From an uncultured Eubacteriales bacterium (GTDB lineage: Bacteria > Bacillota > Clostridia > Lachnospirales > Bianqueaceae): a DNA stretch of 64,000 nt. Positions 42,804 through 51,747 of this stretch are shown in pieces. A program made the position numbers and the translations under genes. The stretch's first letter is position 1. Each line of letters starts with the position of its first letter. Below the pieces are notes generated by a model. It was not told the origin of the DNA. It saw only the letters and a program-made list of their open reading frames with translations, and made no database searches. The DNA is taken from the NCBI GenBank assembly GCA_900315265.1, contig OMYN01000009.1, positions 1 to 64,000 on the forward strand. The letters are read 5' to 3'.

Positions 42804-43591
42804 CGATTGTAAAGCACGAATTAAAGAAAGGAAAAAATTCCTTTTTGATATGGACGGCGGCAATCGCCATGCTGCTTGCAGTTTGCGTGTTTTTGTTCCC
42901 GGAAATGAAAGGGGAAATGGATGGCATCAGTGATGTATTTGCCTCTATGGGTTCTTTTACTGCGGCCTTTGGTATGGATCGCCTGAATTTCGGCACACTG
43001 GTCGGCTTCTATGCCATTGAGTGCGGAAATGTGCTGGGACTTGGCGGTGCATTTTATGCTGCGCTTTGTGCCGTAGGCATTCTCAGTAAAGAGGAGAAGG
43101 AGCGGACTGCCGAATTTCTTCTGACCCATCCTGTCAGCCGTGTCAAAATCATTACGGAAAAACTGATTGCTGTTCTGATTCAAATAACAGCGTTGAATCT
43201 AATTATTTATGCCATTTCCGTCGGCTCCATGGTTATAATCGGGGAGGAGATTCCCTGGGAAGAAATAAATCTGTTGCATCTTGCTTACTATCTGCTTCAA
43301 ATTGAATTGGCGGGCATTTGCTTTGGTATCTCTGCATTTCTACGCAAAGGAAGCACTGGCGTGGGACTTGGCATTGCGGTGATGATGTATTTTATGAACC
43401 TGGTCGCCAACATCGCCGAAGTTGCGGAGTTCTTGAAATACATAACACCTTTCGGATATTGTGAGGGCGCTGACATTGTGAGCAACGGGTATTTAGATGG
43501 TACTTTAATTGCAATTGGTCTTATATTCGGGACGGTGGGAATTGTTGCTGCCTATTGGAAATACACCCGAAAAGATATTCATTCCGCATAA
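42800..43591 (+). CDS. ABC-2 type permease of the TetR operon
   Basis: A 263-residue membrane protein with about six helices, beginning at residue 15 (FLIWTAAIAMLLAVCVFLF), with a conserved cytosolic stretch LSKEEKERTAEFLLTHPVSR typical of ABC-2 permeases (EcsB/NatB-like). It is coupled to the ATPase by ATGA. The operon ends at the shared bidirectional terminator at 43594-43645. Confidence 0.83.
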   Translation: MTIVKHELKKGKNSFLIWTAAIAMLLAVCVFLFPEMKGEMDGISDVFASMGSFTAAFGMDRLNFGTLVGFYAIECGNVLGLGGAFYAALCAVGILSKEEKERTAEFLLTHPVSRVKIITEKLIAVLIQITALNLIIYAISVGSMVIIGEEIPWEEINLLHLAYYLLQIELAGICFGISAFLRKGSTGVGLGIAVMMYFMNLVANIAEVAEFLKYITPFGYCEGADIVSNGYLDGTLIAIGLIFGTVGIVAAYWKYTRKDIHSA

Positions 43592-43593
43592 AG

Positions 43594-43645
43594 AAACCGC
43601 TGCAATTTTCATCCCTTGTCGGATGGAAGTTGCAGCGGTTTTTCT
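43594..43645. terminator. Bidirectional terminator between convergent ABC operons
   Basis: AAACCGCTGCAA pairs with TTGCAGCGGTTT, with an inner ATCC/GGAT helix. A T run follows on the right and A-rich sequence precedes it on the left. Confidence 0.85.
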
Positions 43646-43648
43646 GAT

Positions 43649-44089
43649 TTATGGATTCTGTTGTTTCTGCTTTAGCGCTTCATTGAGCCTTTCTGTTCTG
43701 TTTTTGGTTATTGAATAAATGAGCGCCCATATCACGATATAGCCCACAAGAAAAATAGCCGAGAAAACTACGATGGGCATTACACCCCAATCCAGCCAAT
43801 CGTTAAGCAAATAAGTGACGAGATAGCTGATATATAAAACGCTGCCGTGAATCAAAATTGCCACCATCAAGGGCAACCGTTCAATTTGATAAATGGCGTT
43901 CATACCTCCTGCAATAAAAGCAAGTGCGGTTATTGAAAAGATTCCAATGCAGACCTGATTTACGGTTAGAGTCTCTACGGCAGCGGTCTGTTGCAAAATC
44001 AGATAGAGTATCGCTAAAATGATGGGACCCATGCCGCAAGCTGCAAACCCTCGGCGCAAAAACTCCAAAACAAACTTTTTCATATTCAT
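43649..44089 (-). CDS. DUF3021 membrane protein
   Basis: A 146-residue protein with four hydrophobic helices (about 17-35, 45-65, 74-94 and 103-123). Size and layout match DUF3021, which is regularly encoded beside a LytTR regulator; the two are thought to form a membrane inhibitor and regulator pair. It overlaps the LytTR gene by 4 bp and is last in the operon. Confidence 0.8.
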   Translation of the reverse strand: MNMKKFVLEFLRRGFAACGMGPIILAILYLILQQTAAVETLTVNQVCIGIFSITALAFIAGGMNAIYQIERLPLMVAILIHGSVLYISYLVTYLLNDWLDWGVMPIVVFSAIFLVGYIVIWALIYSITKNRTERLNEALKQKQQNP

Positions 44090-44523
44090 TCATACCTCCT
44101 TCTGATTTCCGCAAAGCAGCGTCTGGAAACATATTCCCTATAGCCACATTGAAATACGGCATCCACACCGCCGCTGAACACCGCATCAAATCGCAGAATA
44201 CGGTGTTCATTGGCAAGGGTAGATTTGTTAATGCGGATAAAGTAAGAGGGTAGGATACCTTCCAAGTCACGAAGCCTGTCCTTGAGTGAAAAGTGGTTAC
44301 CACCTATATCAATGGCAATTACTTTTCTGTTCAGAATGGTAATACATTCGATTTCTGAAAATGCCAGTTTCCGCATCTCGTCATCCCTGTATCCCATAAT
44401 GTAGTCCTCACCGGAATAGCTACAAACAAGATTCTCGATTTGCTGTGTCAGAGAAGAAGGTGCATGAACGACTGCTATAATTTCTTCTTCTGCGTTTTTA
44501 TCGATAATGAGCTTATATTTCAT
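44086..44523 (-). CDS. LytTR-domain DNA-binding regulator
   Basis: A 145-residue protein whose second half is a LytTR DNA-binding domain (residues about 50-140, with FSLKDRLRDLEGILP and FIRINKSTLANEHRI). No receiver domain is present, so it is a one-component LytTR of the type paired with DUF3021. It should regulate the ABC genes upstream of it in the same operon, perhaps through the large palindrome at 46005-46054. Confidence 0.85.
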   Translation of the reverse strand: MKYKLIIDKNAEEEIIAVVHAPSSLTQQIENLVCSYSGEDYIMGYRDDEMRKLAFSEIECITILNRKVIAIDIGGNHFSLKDRLRDLEGILPSYFIRINKSTLANEHRILRFDAVFSGGVDAVFQCGYREYVSRRCFAEIRRRYE

Positions 44524-44534
44524 CTCCTCAATCC

Positions 44535-45266
44535 TTACTGTTTTTTCATTTGCCTAAGAAAGCAGAATACGGCAATAACTGTTATCAATACACCATACAG
44601 CAAAACGGGTAGAATGTGCGTTGCTGCAAGTTCAAAATTACCGCTGAATAGTGCTTTTTCCAATTCGGCTGCGTGCATAAAGGGCAGCGCATTGGCAATT
44701 TTCTCAAATGCCCCTCCCACAAGCTCCAGATCAAACCACACACCGGAAAGCCATGCAGAGAGATTGGTCAGCAATGCCCCACAGATACCGCCAACCTGTT
44801 TCACTCCAAAAACGCTGCCGCAAAAAAGTCCCAAAGAAATATTGAAAACAGCCATAGGGATGATGCCAATGACAGCGTACACGATATTTACGCTGACAGT
44901 CAGCCCCAACGGAATCGCAAACAGATAGCAGATCAGAACCTGTCCGATAGCAATAGGTAATAGCGGGAGCATATATCCCATGATAAAGTCAAATCCCGTA
45001 AGCGGAGTAGTATACAACCTCTGCAAGAGGGCGCTTTCCCGGTCTTTTGCGATTAGTGTTGCGGAAAACAGAGTCATAAACGACAGCCCGAATACGGTAA
45101 TGCCCGGAGTCAGTGTGTCGATTTCAAACAGGCTTACCGGGATATTAGCCTGTATCGCACTAAGCAGAACCAGCAAAACCAAAGGGAATCCCAGACCGAA
45201 ACCAAGGTTGATCGGATCACGCAAAATCTCTTTTGAACATCTTTTGGCAAATGTCATCATTCTCAT
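44535..45266 (-). CDS. ABC-2 type permease (DrrB-like)
   Basis: A 243-residue membrane protein with six helices and the ABC-2 motif around TLIAKDRESALLQRLYTTPLTGFDFIMG, as in DrrB and antibiotic exporters. It overlaps the ATPase gene by 4 bp. Together they form the third exporter of the element. Confidence 0.84.
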   Translation of the reverse strand: MRMMTFAKRCSKEILRDPINLGFGLGFPLVLLVLLSAIQANIPVSLFEIDTLTPGITVFGLSFMTLFSATLIAKDRESALLQRLYTTPLTGFDFIMGYMLPLLPIAIGQVLICYLFAIPLGLTVSVNIVYAVIGIIPMAVFNISLGLFCGSVFGVKQVGGICGALLTNLSAWLSGVWFDLELVGGAFEKIANALPFMHAAELEKALFSGNFELAATHILPVLLYGVLITVIAVFCFLRQMKKQ

Positions 45267-45994
45267 ACCACAGTATCCTCCTTCACAATAGAAACGAACG
45301 CTGTTTCAAAATCATTTGTTCCTGCTAATGCGTTCAGTTCTTCTACTGTTCCTACCGCAAGAAGTTTTCCGCTTTTCATAATGCCGATGCGGTCAGAAAG
45401 AGCCTCTGCTTCTTCCATGTAATGCGTTGTCAGAATGATGGTTATCTTGCCTTTAAGTGAACGAATTGTTTCCCAAAGCTCGTGCCTTGCAATGACATCC
45501 AAACCAAGGGTAGGTTCGTCCAGAAACAGGATTTGCGGTTCGCTGATCAGAGCCATGGCAATGCTGACTCTGCGTTGCCAACCGCCGGATAACTTACCAG
45601 CTTTTCTTTTCAAAACGGTATCCAAAGCGAATTGCCCGGAAAGTTCTCGAATCTTTTCTTCCGTTTTACCTTTTGAAAAACTGTGGATGCCGCAGATCAG
45701 TTCCAGATTTTCTTTCACGGAGAGGTTAGGAGCAACAGCCGTTTCCTGCGGAGATACGCCAATCAGCCGCTTTACCTGTTCAGGCTCCTTTGTAATGCTA
45801 TAGCCCCCTACGAGGGCATCTCCGCCCGTGGGCTTTGTCAGACAGGAGAGCATTTTAATAGTTGTGGTCTTTCCTGCGCCGTTTACACCCAGTAGAGAAA
45901 ACAATTCTCCCTGCTGAATATCTAAATAGAGCCTGTCCACGGCAGTCAGGGTTTTATACTGCTTGACAAGTTCCATGGTTTTAATTGCTTGCAT
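45263..45994 (-). CDS. ABC transporter ATPase (DrrA-like)
   Basis: A 243-residue ATPase with Walker A GVNGAGKTTT, signature LSGGWQRRV, Walker B LFLDEPTLGLDV and switch His LTTHYMEEAE, all consistent with the DrrA/multidrug group. It is first in a four-gene minus-strand operon (ATPase, permease, LytTR, DUF3021). The ribosome site GGAGG lies in one arm of a 14-bp inverted repeat. Confidence 0.87.
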   Translation of the reverse strand: MQAIKTMELVKQYKTLTAVDRLYLDIQQGELFSLLGVNGAGKTTTIKMLSCLTKPTGGDALVGGYSITKEPEQVKRLIGVSPQETAVAPNLSVKENLELICGIHSFSKGKTEEKIRELSGQFALDTVLKRKAGKLSGGWQRRVSIAMALISEPQILFLDEPTLGLDVIARHELWETIRSLKGKITIILTTHYMEEAEALSDRIGIMKSGKLLAVGTVEELNALAGTNDFETAFVSIVKEDTVV

Positions 45995-46004
45995 TTGTGA
46001 TATC

Positions 46005-46054
46005 CTCCATTTTGATTTTATTTGCCAGTACTATCATAGCAAATCAAAATGGAG
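46005..46054 (-). promoter_or_regulatory. 14-bp inverted repeat at the DrrA-like leader
   Basis: CTCCATTTTGATTT and AAATCAAAATGGAG are perfect complements separated by 22 nt. On the minus-strand mRNA the 3' arm includes the start of the GGAGG ribosome site, so it may act as an operator or as an RNA hairpin that hides the site. Confidence 0.65.
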
Positions 46055-46113
46055 AAATGTTGATTTCTGTCTGTTCGGTCGATTTTGATGTCTCATCGGT
46101 TTATTATTGAACT

Positions 46114-47289
46114 TCATAACTCGAATGCAACCATTATTTCCTTGGGCAGCTTTTCGTTCTCACAGTTCAAAAGATACGCTATTGCCCGGTTTGCATAGCG
46201 ATTTGTTTTCATCGTATCCCAATCGGCAAGACGGATGATTTCCGCTGTGCCGTTCTCAAAATCAAATGAAATCTCGCCCCATTCGCCGTCGCAGTCTGCT
46301 TGGTATTCGTAGATTGCGGCGGCGATTTTCTTTTTGCGCTTGGTTTTGGATTTCTGTTTCAGCCGGACAGCATGGAGCGCACCTTCGGCAACCAGCAGTT
46401 CTGTCAGCTTGTCCACCGCTTTCCGGTAGGCTCGCTCTGCACCGCTGGCTGTACTGCCCTCAAACATAATTGCCAGTTCCTCAAAGGTGGGGCGGTTTTT
46501 CCATGAGCCGACACGCCCGCAGGTCATGCAGATCGCCAACCGCTTTTCAAGCAAGGTCTGCTCCCGGTAATTCAGCTTCTCAAATGCTCGCTGCACCTTT
46601 TCTGCCTGTATGCCGTTCCAGAGGATGTCGGTATAGTTCCAAGTATCATCAAGGGCAACATCCTCGCCAGTTTCCTCGCCGTCCTCGTCTGTCACATAGA
46701 AAGGCTGTTGATTGCGGATGCCACGGACAACTTTCAAATATTCTTCCGCAAGGGCAAGGTCACAGTTATACTTTTTGGAAAACTCGCTGACCGCATCCTT
46801 GGTGTTATGGTACAGCCATGCCATTGACCGCACCATTTTGTAATTAGTCAGAGAGGATACCGACCATTTTTCTTCGCCCATACGGAAACGGAGCATAGCA
46901 TCCCGTATGAACGGGAAAATGTATGTAGCATACTCCGCACCCTTGGCAGGATCATAGTCCATCAGCTTTTGGAGCATTTGTTCCCGGCAGGAGAGCTTTA
47001 TATCTATAAAACGGTCTGTATCGTACAGATCGCCGCCATCCACGCCGAGAAAGGATTTGATGCGCTTGTTGAGCTGCGGCTCGTAGTGGTGCAGGAAGAA
47101 CGAAAAATATAGCAGATTCTTTTCCCGCAAAGCAGACAGGATATATTCGTTCAGACTGTCCACCGCTGGCGGCTCCGGGTCCAGTTGGAAGATGCGCTCT
47201 GCCACATAGGGAATGATGCCATCACCGTGCGGATTGACTTGGTATTTTGGTATGTATCCGATCATATTCCATGTAAAATCATTCAGCAT
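46114..47289 (-). CDS. Sigma-70-like element protein
   Basis: A 391-residue protein. Residues about 80-185 resemble a sigma region 2-like helical domain, and the part around residues 225-300 (YREQTLLEKRLAICMTCGR, then PTFEELAIMFEGSTASGAERAYRKAVDKL) resembles sigma region 4. A basic Lys/Arg stretch follows, then a small C-terminal domain. Proteins of this kind recur in Clostridial mobile elements and may direct element transcription. Confident target promoters cannot be named. It is a single gene on the minus strand. Confidence 0.65.
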   Translation of the reverse strand: MLNDFTWNMIGYIPKYQVNPHGDGIIPYVAERIFQLDPEPPAVDSLNEYILSALREKNLLYFSFFLHHYEPQLNKRIKSFLGVDGGDLYDTDRFIDIKLSCREQMLQKLMDYDPAKGAEYATYIFPFIRDAMLRFRMGEEKWSVSSLTNYKMVRSMAWLYHNTKDAVSEFSKKYNCDLALAEEYLKVVRGIRNQQPFYVTDEDGEETGEDVALDDTWNYTDILWNGIQAEKVQRAFEKLNYREQTLLEKRLAICMTCGRVGSWKNRPTFEELAIMFEGSTASGAERAYRKAVDKLTELLVAEGALHAVRLKQKSKTKRKKKIAAAIYEYQADCDGEWGEISFDFENGTAEIIRLADWDTMKTNRYANRAIAYLLNCENEKLPKEIMVAFEL

Positions 47290-47387
47290 AGCGCACCTCC
47301 TTCCGGTTTAACAATGCGTATAAAGATTTAGAAAACTGAAATTTTCTGTTCACCCTAACAGGGGTCTGCTAATCTTAATTACCTATA

Positions 47388-48113
47388 TTAACTACAATAA
47401 ATCTCTATTGCTTTTGCCACAAATACAGCAGTTCCTCTTCCAGCAGCTTTATCGATATTTTCAGTAAATTCTCCACCAGAAGCATACATTGCACCAAGCC
47501 CCTTTAAAACCTCATTAGAGCATTTATAAAAATGCTCCGAAATATAGTCTTGCAGTTTCTTAACTTCAAACTGTACTTCCGCATGCTCCGGTTCCTTATC
47601 TTTCATTTTTCCAAACTCTACAAATATAAGCATGAGGTTTTTCCAAGCCATTTTTTGTGCGTCTGGAGACTGATTGTTTGCATTTTCTTCATATTCCTTA
47701 TATTCTGAAGTCTGTCCCCATTGCTCTTTTGCCTTTCTGGCATACTCATCCATTCTTGTTGTATCAAATACTTTAAAATCCATTTTATTCACTCCTGTCG
47801 TTTTTATTTTACGAGCGAAATTAATAAGAACTTCAAGATGCTCTTTTTTCATAGTAAGCAACTCAATTTGTTGCTCCAACGCTTTGCTTCTATCAAAATT
47901 GGGTGCATCAATTATCGTCTTAATTTCCTTTAGTGGGAATTCAAGTTCTTTAAACAGTAGAATTTGTTGCAGCCTTTCCATTGCTGTATCGTCATACAGT
48001 CGATATCCTGCCTCTGTATATTCAGTCGGTGGCAGGAGTCCTATGGTATCATAATATTGCAGAGTGCGTATACTCACTCCGGTCAATTTGCTTACTTCAT
48101 TTACTGTCATCAT
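47388..48113 (-). CDS. MerR-family regulator with TipAS drug-binding domain
   Basis: A 241-residue regulator. The N-terminal MerR winged helix (TVNEVSKLTGVSIRTLQYYD, AGYRLYDDTA) is joined by a coiled helix to a C-terminal TipAS-type helical domain (about residues 125-240, with GQTSEYKEYEENANNQSPD), which in Streptomyces binds thiopeptides and other peptides. The ATG at 48113 follows GGAGGG and overlaps the upstream gene by 17 bp. Its promoter, with a 19-bp spacer, lies inside that upstream gene, so the regulator can be made on its own. Confidence 0.86.
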   Translation of the reverse strand: MMTVNEVSKLTGVSIRTLQYYDTIGLLPPTEYTEAGYRLYDDTAMERLQQILLFKELEFPLKEIKTIIDAPNFDRSKALEQQIELLTMKKEHLEVLINFARKIKTTGVNKMDFKVFDTTRMDEYARKAKEQWGQTSEYKEYEENANNQSPDAQKMAWKNLMLIFVEFGKMKDKEPEHAEVQFEVKKLQDYISEHFYKCSNEVLKGLGAMYASGGEFTENIDKAAGRGTAVFVAKAIEIYCS

Positions 48114-49308
48114 TGGCTTTTCCCTCCTCTCGATAAGTATACTCTAAACTATTACGCAACGTAGGAGTCAATAGCTTTTTTAAATATTTTGTTAGTTCTA
48201 CAAATTCAAAGTTCTTTAGGGCTTCTTTCTTCAAAGCAGCCTGTCCCATTTCCTTTTCATAATCACCCTTGGCATAAGCCACATTGCTCAATGCCCGGAG
48301 CATCTTATCTTTTGCCAGCTTCTTCATAACCTCCGCAAGATCAGCGTCCAGAGTACCACGCTTCACATAGCGGTTTATGGTATTCAGACGCTTCTCATAT
48401 ATCTGCTTCAGCGGATGATCGTCCGCAAGTTCCCGCTGTTCTCTGCCTTTCAGATTGCCGATCTGCCGACAGGTTCGGTGCAGCTTGTCCCCCGGCGCAT
48501 AACCGCCGCAATATTTGGTGTGCCTTGCGTTGGTTGTCAGAAACCATTTGCCGCAGATTTTGCATTTCTTAGGCGCATGGCCGACACACAAGCCCTCAAA
48601 GAGATCAGATCGGAACATCCCAACAAAGGAAACATAGTGGATTCGTTTGACCAGCTTTGCAACTTCTTCGCCGGGACGGATGACCGATACATACTGAACA
48701 GAATTGTTCAGGGTAGACATCCAGGCATTGCCCTCTGTGATAGACAACTCTGGCGGGAAATAGCTGCCGAACATTCTGGCGAAGCCCTCTGCGGTGCGGT
48801 CTGCTTCGTTACCGTCTGATTTTTCTGCAAAATCAAGCATTGCCGTTTGATATTCCCCAAGGGAGTATGCCAGATGTCCAAACACAGCGGTATAGCGTTG
48901 GAGTATGATTGCATCCGCATATTTCGGAACTTCTTCAAACTGCAAGGAGTTGGTTGCGGCTTTTATAGCAAACTCCACATATTTCAGCGCATTGTCGGCA
49001 GTAAATACCTTTTCTATCCGTTCCCGGTGCTTTGGTATGTCCATGTGGGAGAATGGCAGCGTTTTACTGAGAATCCCCAACATTGTCAGAGCAGCTTCCC
49101 TTGCCATAGGAAATAGCGCAGAAGCATCCTGCCCGGCGTTCAGCAGACCAAGCAGCAGATTGATTTTCTCGCATTGCTCATTCATCTTTGCAATGGTATC
49201 CGCAGGAACATTCAGTGCATCACAGGCAAGAGTGCCGACAGGAAATGTTTTGCCCTCATATATGACCGTATCCTGCCAAAAATCCAATGTCATCAGTTCT
49301 TGATTCAT
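48097..49308 (-). CDS. DUF6076 zinc-binding element protein
   Basis: A 403-residue protein beginning MNQELMTLDFWQDTVIYEG. A Cys/His cluster around residues 245-275 (KKCKICGKWFLTTNARHTKYCGG) looks like a zinc finger, followed by a basic helical part. This matches DUF6076, a common but uncharacterised family in Clostridial mobile elements. The start at 49308 has AGGAGGG upstream; a longer reading has none. The function is unknown. Confidence 0.72.
   Translation of the reverse strand: MNQELMTLDFWQDTVIYEGKTFPVGTLACDALNVPADTIAKMNEQCEKINLLLGLLNAGQDASALFPMAREAALTMLGILSKTLPFSHMDIPKHRERIEKVFTADNALKYVEFAIKAATNSLQFEEVPKYADAIILQRYTAVFGHLAYSLGEYQTAMLDFAEKSDGNEADRTAEGFARMFGSYFPPELSITEGNAWMSTLNNSVQYVSVIRPGEEVAKLVKRIHYVSFVGMFRSDLFEGLCVGHAPKKCKICGKWFLTTNARHTKYCGGYAPGDKLHRTCRQIGNLKGREQRELADDHPLKQIYEKRLNTINRYVKRGTLDADLAEVMKKLAKDKMLRALSNVAYAKGDYEKEMGQAALKKEALKNFEFVELTKYLKKLLTPTLRNSLEYTYREEGKANDDSK
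48141..48171 (-). promoter_or_regulatory. MerR-type promoter of the TipAS regulator
   Basis: On the minus strand TTGACT (48171-48166) and TAGAGT (48146-48141) are 19 bp apart. The spacer contains ACGTTGCGTAAT, which recurs at the other MerR promoter and around the recombinase promoter. Confidence 0.8.
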
Positions 49309-49385
49309 GCTTGCCCTCCTGTCCTGTTTTTTGAATTTTTTAATTATACCATGCAAATGTGAAGAAATCTACATTTCCTCCATAT

Positions 49386-49439
49386 AAAAAACACAGGCCG
49401 CCAACCTTTCGCAATGCGTACAGTCAACGACCTGTTTTT
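49386..49439. terminator. Possible terminator before DUF6076
   Basis: AAAAACACAGG and CCTGTTTTT can pair across a loop of about 30 nt, with T on one side and A on the other. The loop is long, so the call is weak. Confidence 0.4.
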
Positions 49440-49474
49440 ATCAGTTATTCATGAAAAAAATTGAAGGATTCACC

Positions 49475-49867
49475 TTACTTCCTCCCTTTTATTTTCATAA
49501 CCAACATTGGTGAAATCAAAGCCGATAAAACAACAAGTATCCATGTATTTCCAGTCAGAATGTTGTAAGATTGAAGCAAGCCTGCAAATCCTTCACCAGA
49601 TTTGATGTAGGATGACAAGTCAAATAAGTTCGTCAAAACAAACCACATCACGCCAAATAAAATGTAATCTCGTTTTACACACCCTTTGATTTTAGGCACA
49701 AACAGATATGCAACAAGAAAGATGCAAACGCTCAAAATAAACCCGCTTAATGGGAGTGCCAGTATCTCAAGATGCACCATAAGCACATATTCACGGAATC
49801 CACCATTTAATATTGCGATAGGTATAATCATAACCCATATCAAAAACACAATCACATACTTCTTCAT
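49475..49867 (-). CDS. Four-helix membrane protein, unknown
   Basis: A 130-residue hydrophobic protein with four helices (about 4-22, 32-52, 66-84, 102-122). I do not recognise the family. The start at 49867 is set by ATG MKKYVIVFLIW and an AGAAAG site; a longer reading would begin ten codons earlier, inside the flavodoxin gene's tail. It follows the flavodoxin gene by 10 bp and belongs to the MarR operon. Confidence 0.65.
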   Translation of the reverse strand: MKKYVIVFLIWVMIIPIAILNGGFREYVLMVHLEILALPLSGFILSVCIFLVAYLFVPKIKGCVKRDYILFGVMWFVLTNLFDLSSYIKSGEGFAGLLQSYNILTGNTWILVVLSALISPMLVMKIKGRK

Positions 49868-49877
49868 ATAAATCTTT

Positions 49878-50411
49878 CTATCTCCATTTTTCAATTTGCT
49901 TCAGCAACGGTTCTAAATAGGATTGATCCGTCCAATCACATTTTTGCCCCACTGTACACATCAATGCTTTTTGCCAGGGCTCATATTCATCCGGATTTTG
50001 TTTTGCAACTGCTTTCTGGAGCATCTTACAAAGCGCTCTGTCCGTAAATTTCATTGTTTCTTCATCCCAAGCCCCTCTGCAATAGAATAGCGGTATACTA
50101 CGAAGTTCGTTTTTGAAATGCAGGTCTCTCATTTGCAAGATTGCCTTCTCATCGTATGGAGAAGCACCGACTGCAAACACAGCGATCTTTTTATTTGCTA
50201 ACTGACCTATATTCTTCTTAATAAATTGGAATCCTGCAATGCCGGAAGCGTAAACACCGCCACCCAGCAGGATCACATCATAGGGTTTCAGATCCACAGC
50301 ATTTGCGTTTTTTGTTTCAGCACAATCATACCCGGTCATTTCGGCTAACCAGTCCGCATACTTTTTTGTTGCGCCATATTTCGATTGAAATAAAATAATA
50401 CCTTTACTCAT
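49878..50411 (-). CDS. Flavodoxin-domain protein
   Basis: A 177-residue flavodoxin-like protein: FMN phosphate loop ILFQSKYGATKKYADWL (residues 6-22), VILLGGGVYASGI, VFAVGASPYDEKA. It resembles HemG/BilS-like flavodoxin-domain proteins. It overlaps the MarR gene by 8 bp, so it is translated with it. A redox role in stress or drug response is inferred from the MarR control. Confidence 0.78.
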   Translation of the reverse strand: MSKGIILFQSKYGATKKYADWLAEMTGYDCAETKNANAVDLKPYDVILLGGGVYASGIAGFQFIKKNIGQLANKKIAVFAVGASPYDEKAILQMRDLHFKNELRSIPLFYCRGAWDEETMKFTDRALCKMLQKAVAKQNPDEYEPWQKALMCTVGQKCDWTDQSYLEPLLKQIEKWR

Positions 50412-50886
50412 GTCCCTGAATCTCCTGTAAGTTATCTCCGATTTGTATAATGGTCTGTATGGTTGTTTGCAGCTGTTCCTCTGACACATCGTCAAACATT
50501 TTCTTCATGATTTTCATGGTCATTTCATCATTTTTTGCACAAAACGCTCTGCAATAATCGGTAAGCTCAATACGCTGCTTTCTCTTATCGCTTTCGTCCG
50601 CAGTAATATCAACAAATCCTTTCTTTTTAAGCTTCAATAAAATCTGTTTTACATTCTGGTGAGAGCTTCCCATGATCTCCGCAAGCTCCTTGATAGTTGG
50701 CTTCTCTTTACACATATTGATACAGATAATTGCAAAAAACTGCTTCCAGCTGATCTCTTGCATCGTACCATCTGCGACTGCTTGAAATCTATTATCAAAG
50801 GCACTCAGTAAACCAAGCAAAAAATAGGATTGTTCAATCCCTGTAAAGTCAACTTTGCCACTGTTGATTACTTCTTTAATATTCAT
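50404..50886 (-). CDS. MarR-family regulator
   Basis: A 160-residue MarR repressor with a winged helix in residues about 55-105 (TIKELAEIMGSSHQNVKQILLKLKKKGFVDITADESDKRKQRIELT, the last part being the wing). The start at 50886 has GGAGGATAGA before ATG; an upstream ATG would sit inside that ribosome site. Two palindromes lie directly upstream, over its promoter, so it is autoregulated and controls the flavodoxin and membrane protein genes. Confidence 0.87.
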   Translation of the reverse strand: MNIKEVINSGKVDFTGIEQSYFLLGLLSAFDNRFQAVADGTMQEISWKQFFAIICINMCKEKPTIKELAEIMGSSHQNVKQILLKLKKKGFVDITADESDKRKQRIELTDYCRAFCAKNDEMTMKIMKKMFDDVSEEQLQTTIQTIIQIGDNLQEIQGHE

Positions 50887-50898
50887 TCTATCCTCCAT

Positions 50899-50936
50899 AG
50901 GTAATATATTACCTTTAATAAGGTAACACATTACCT
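50899..50936. promoter_or_regulatory. Tandem MarR operators
   Basis: The perfect palindrome AGGTAATATATTACCT (50899-50914) and the near-perfect AGGTAACACATTACCT (50921-50936) have centres 22 bp apart, two helical turns. They overlap a minus-strand promoter (TTGACA at 50948-50943, -10 TACCTT at 50925-50920). Confidence 0.85.
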
Positions 50937-51060
50937 ATTATTTGTCAATAGAATAGGGCGAAATCTATATTGTAAGATAAGTTGTCCTGTTTTTTGAAAT
51001 AGGGTTGTCCTGCTTTTAGCCTGTTTTTTTCAAAATCCGTCATAACCATAGTGGAAAGAG

Positions 51061-51092
51061 CGAAGCACCTGCCAATCACGGCGGGTGCTTCG
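51061..51092 (+). other. Leader hairpin before the CHC2 protein gene
   Basis: CGAAGCACC and GGTGCTTCG pair, with an inner TGCC/GGCG helix and a 6-nt loop. No T run follows, so it is a leader structure rather than a terminator. Confidence 0.55.
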
Positions 51093-51126
51093 TGCTTTCC
51101 AGACTATTATGAACGGAGGTTTTTCT

Positions 51127-51747
51127 ATGACAATCTATGAAACCATCAAGGCGGCAATCAGCGTAAAGCAAGCCGCCGAACATTACGGGCTGAAAGTCAA
51201 CCGCAACGGTATGGCTTGCTGCCCGTTCCACAATGACAGGCATCCGAGCTTGAAGCTGAACGAGGATTATTTTTTCTGCTTTGGCTGCGGAGCTAAGGGG
51301 GATGTAATTGACCTTGTGGCAAGGCTATTCAATCTGAGCAGCTATGAAGCAGCGCAGAAGCTGGCGGCGGATTTCGGGCTTGACCCGAAACCTCCTACTG
51401 CCGCAGTTTTACCCAAGCCGAAACATCCTTACATCCGTCAGTTCCGGGAGGATGAAATGCTGTGCTTCCGGGTGCTGACGGACTATCTGCATCTTCTGGA
51501 GGACTGGAAAGTGCAGTATGCACCCAAGACACCGGACGAGCCTTACGATGACCGTTTTGTGGAAGCCTGCCAGATGCACTGCCATATCGAATATATGGCA
51601 GATGTGCTGACCGTGGGTGATTTGGAAGAACGGGTCGCACTGGTGGACGAGCTGATGAAAAGCGACAAGATCTCTTTTCTGAAAGAGTACACCGAACGAA
51701 AGAAAAAGGAGGTGGCGCACAATGGCGAAGAACCGGAAAACGCCTGA
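51127..51747 (+). CDS. CHC2 zinc-finger protein (primase-like)
   Basis: A 206-residue protein with a DnaG-type CHC2 zinc finger in residues about 25-60 (GMACCPFHNDRHPSLKLNE, then FFCFGCGAKGDVIDLV). No primase catalytic (TOPRIM) domain is present, so it is probably an accessory DNA-binding subunit. The ATG has GGAGG upstream. It overlaps by 26 bp with the P4-type primase/helicase gene and is likely its partner in element replication. Confidence 0.82.
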   Translation: MTIYETIKAAISVKQAAEHYGLKVNRNGMACCPFHNDRHPSLKLNEDYFFCFGCGAKGDVIDLVARLFNLSSYEAAQKLAADFGLDPKPPTAAVLPKPKHPYIRQFREDEMLCFRVLTDYLHLLEDWKVQYAPKTPDEPYDDRFVEACQMHCHIEYMADVLTVGDLEERVALVDELMKSDKISFLKEYTERKKKEVAHNGEEPENA

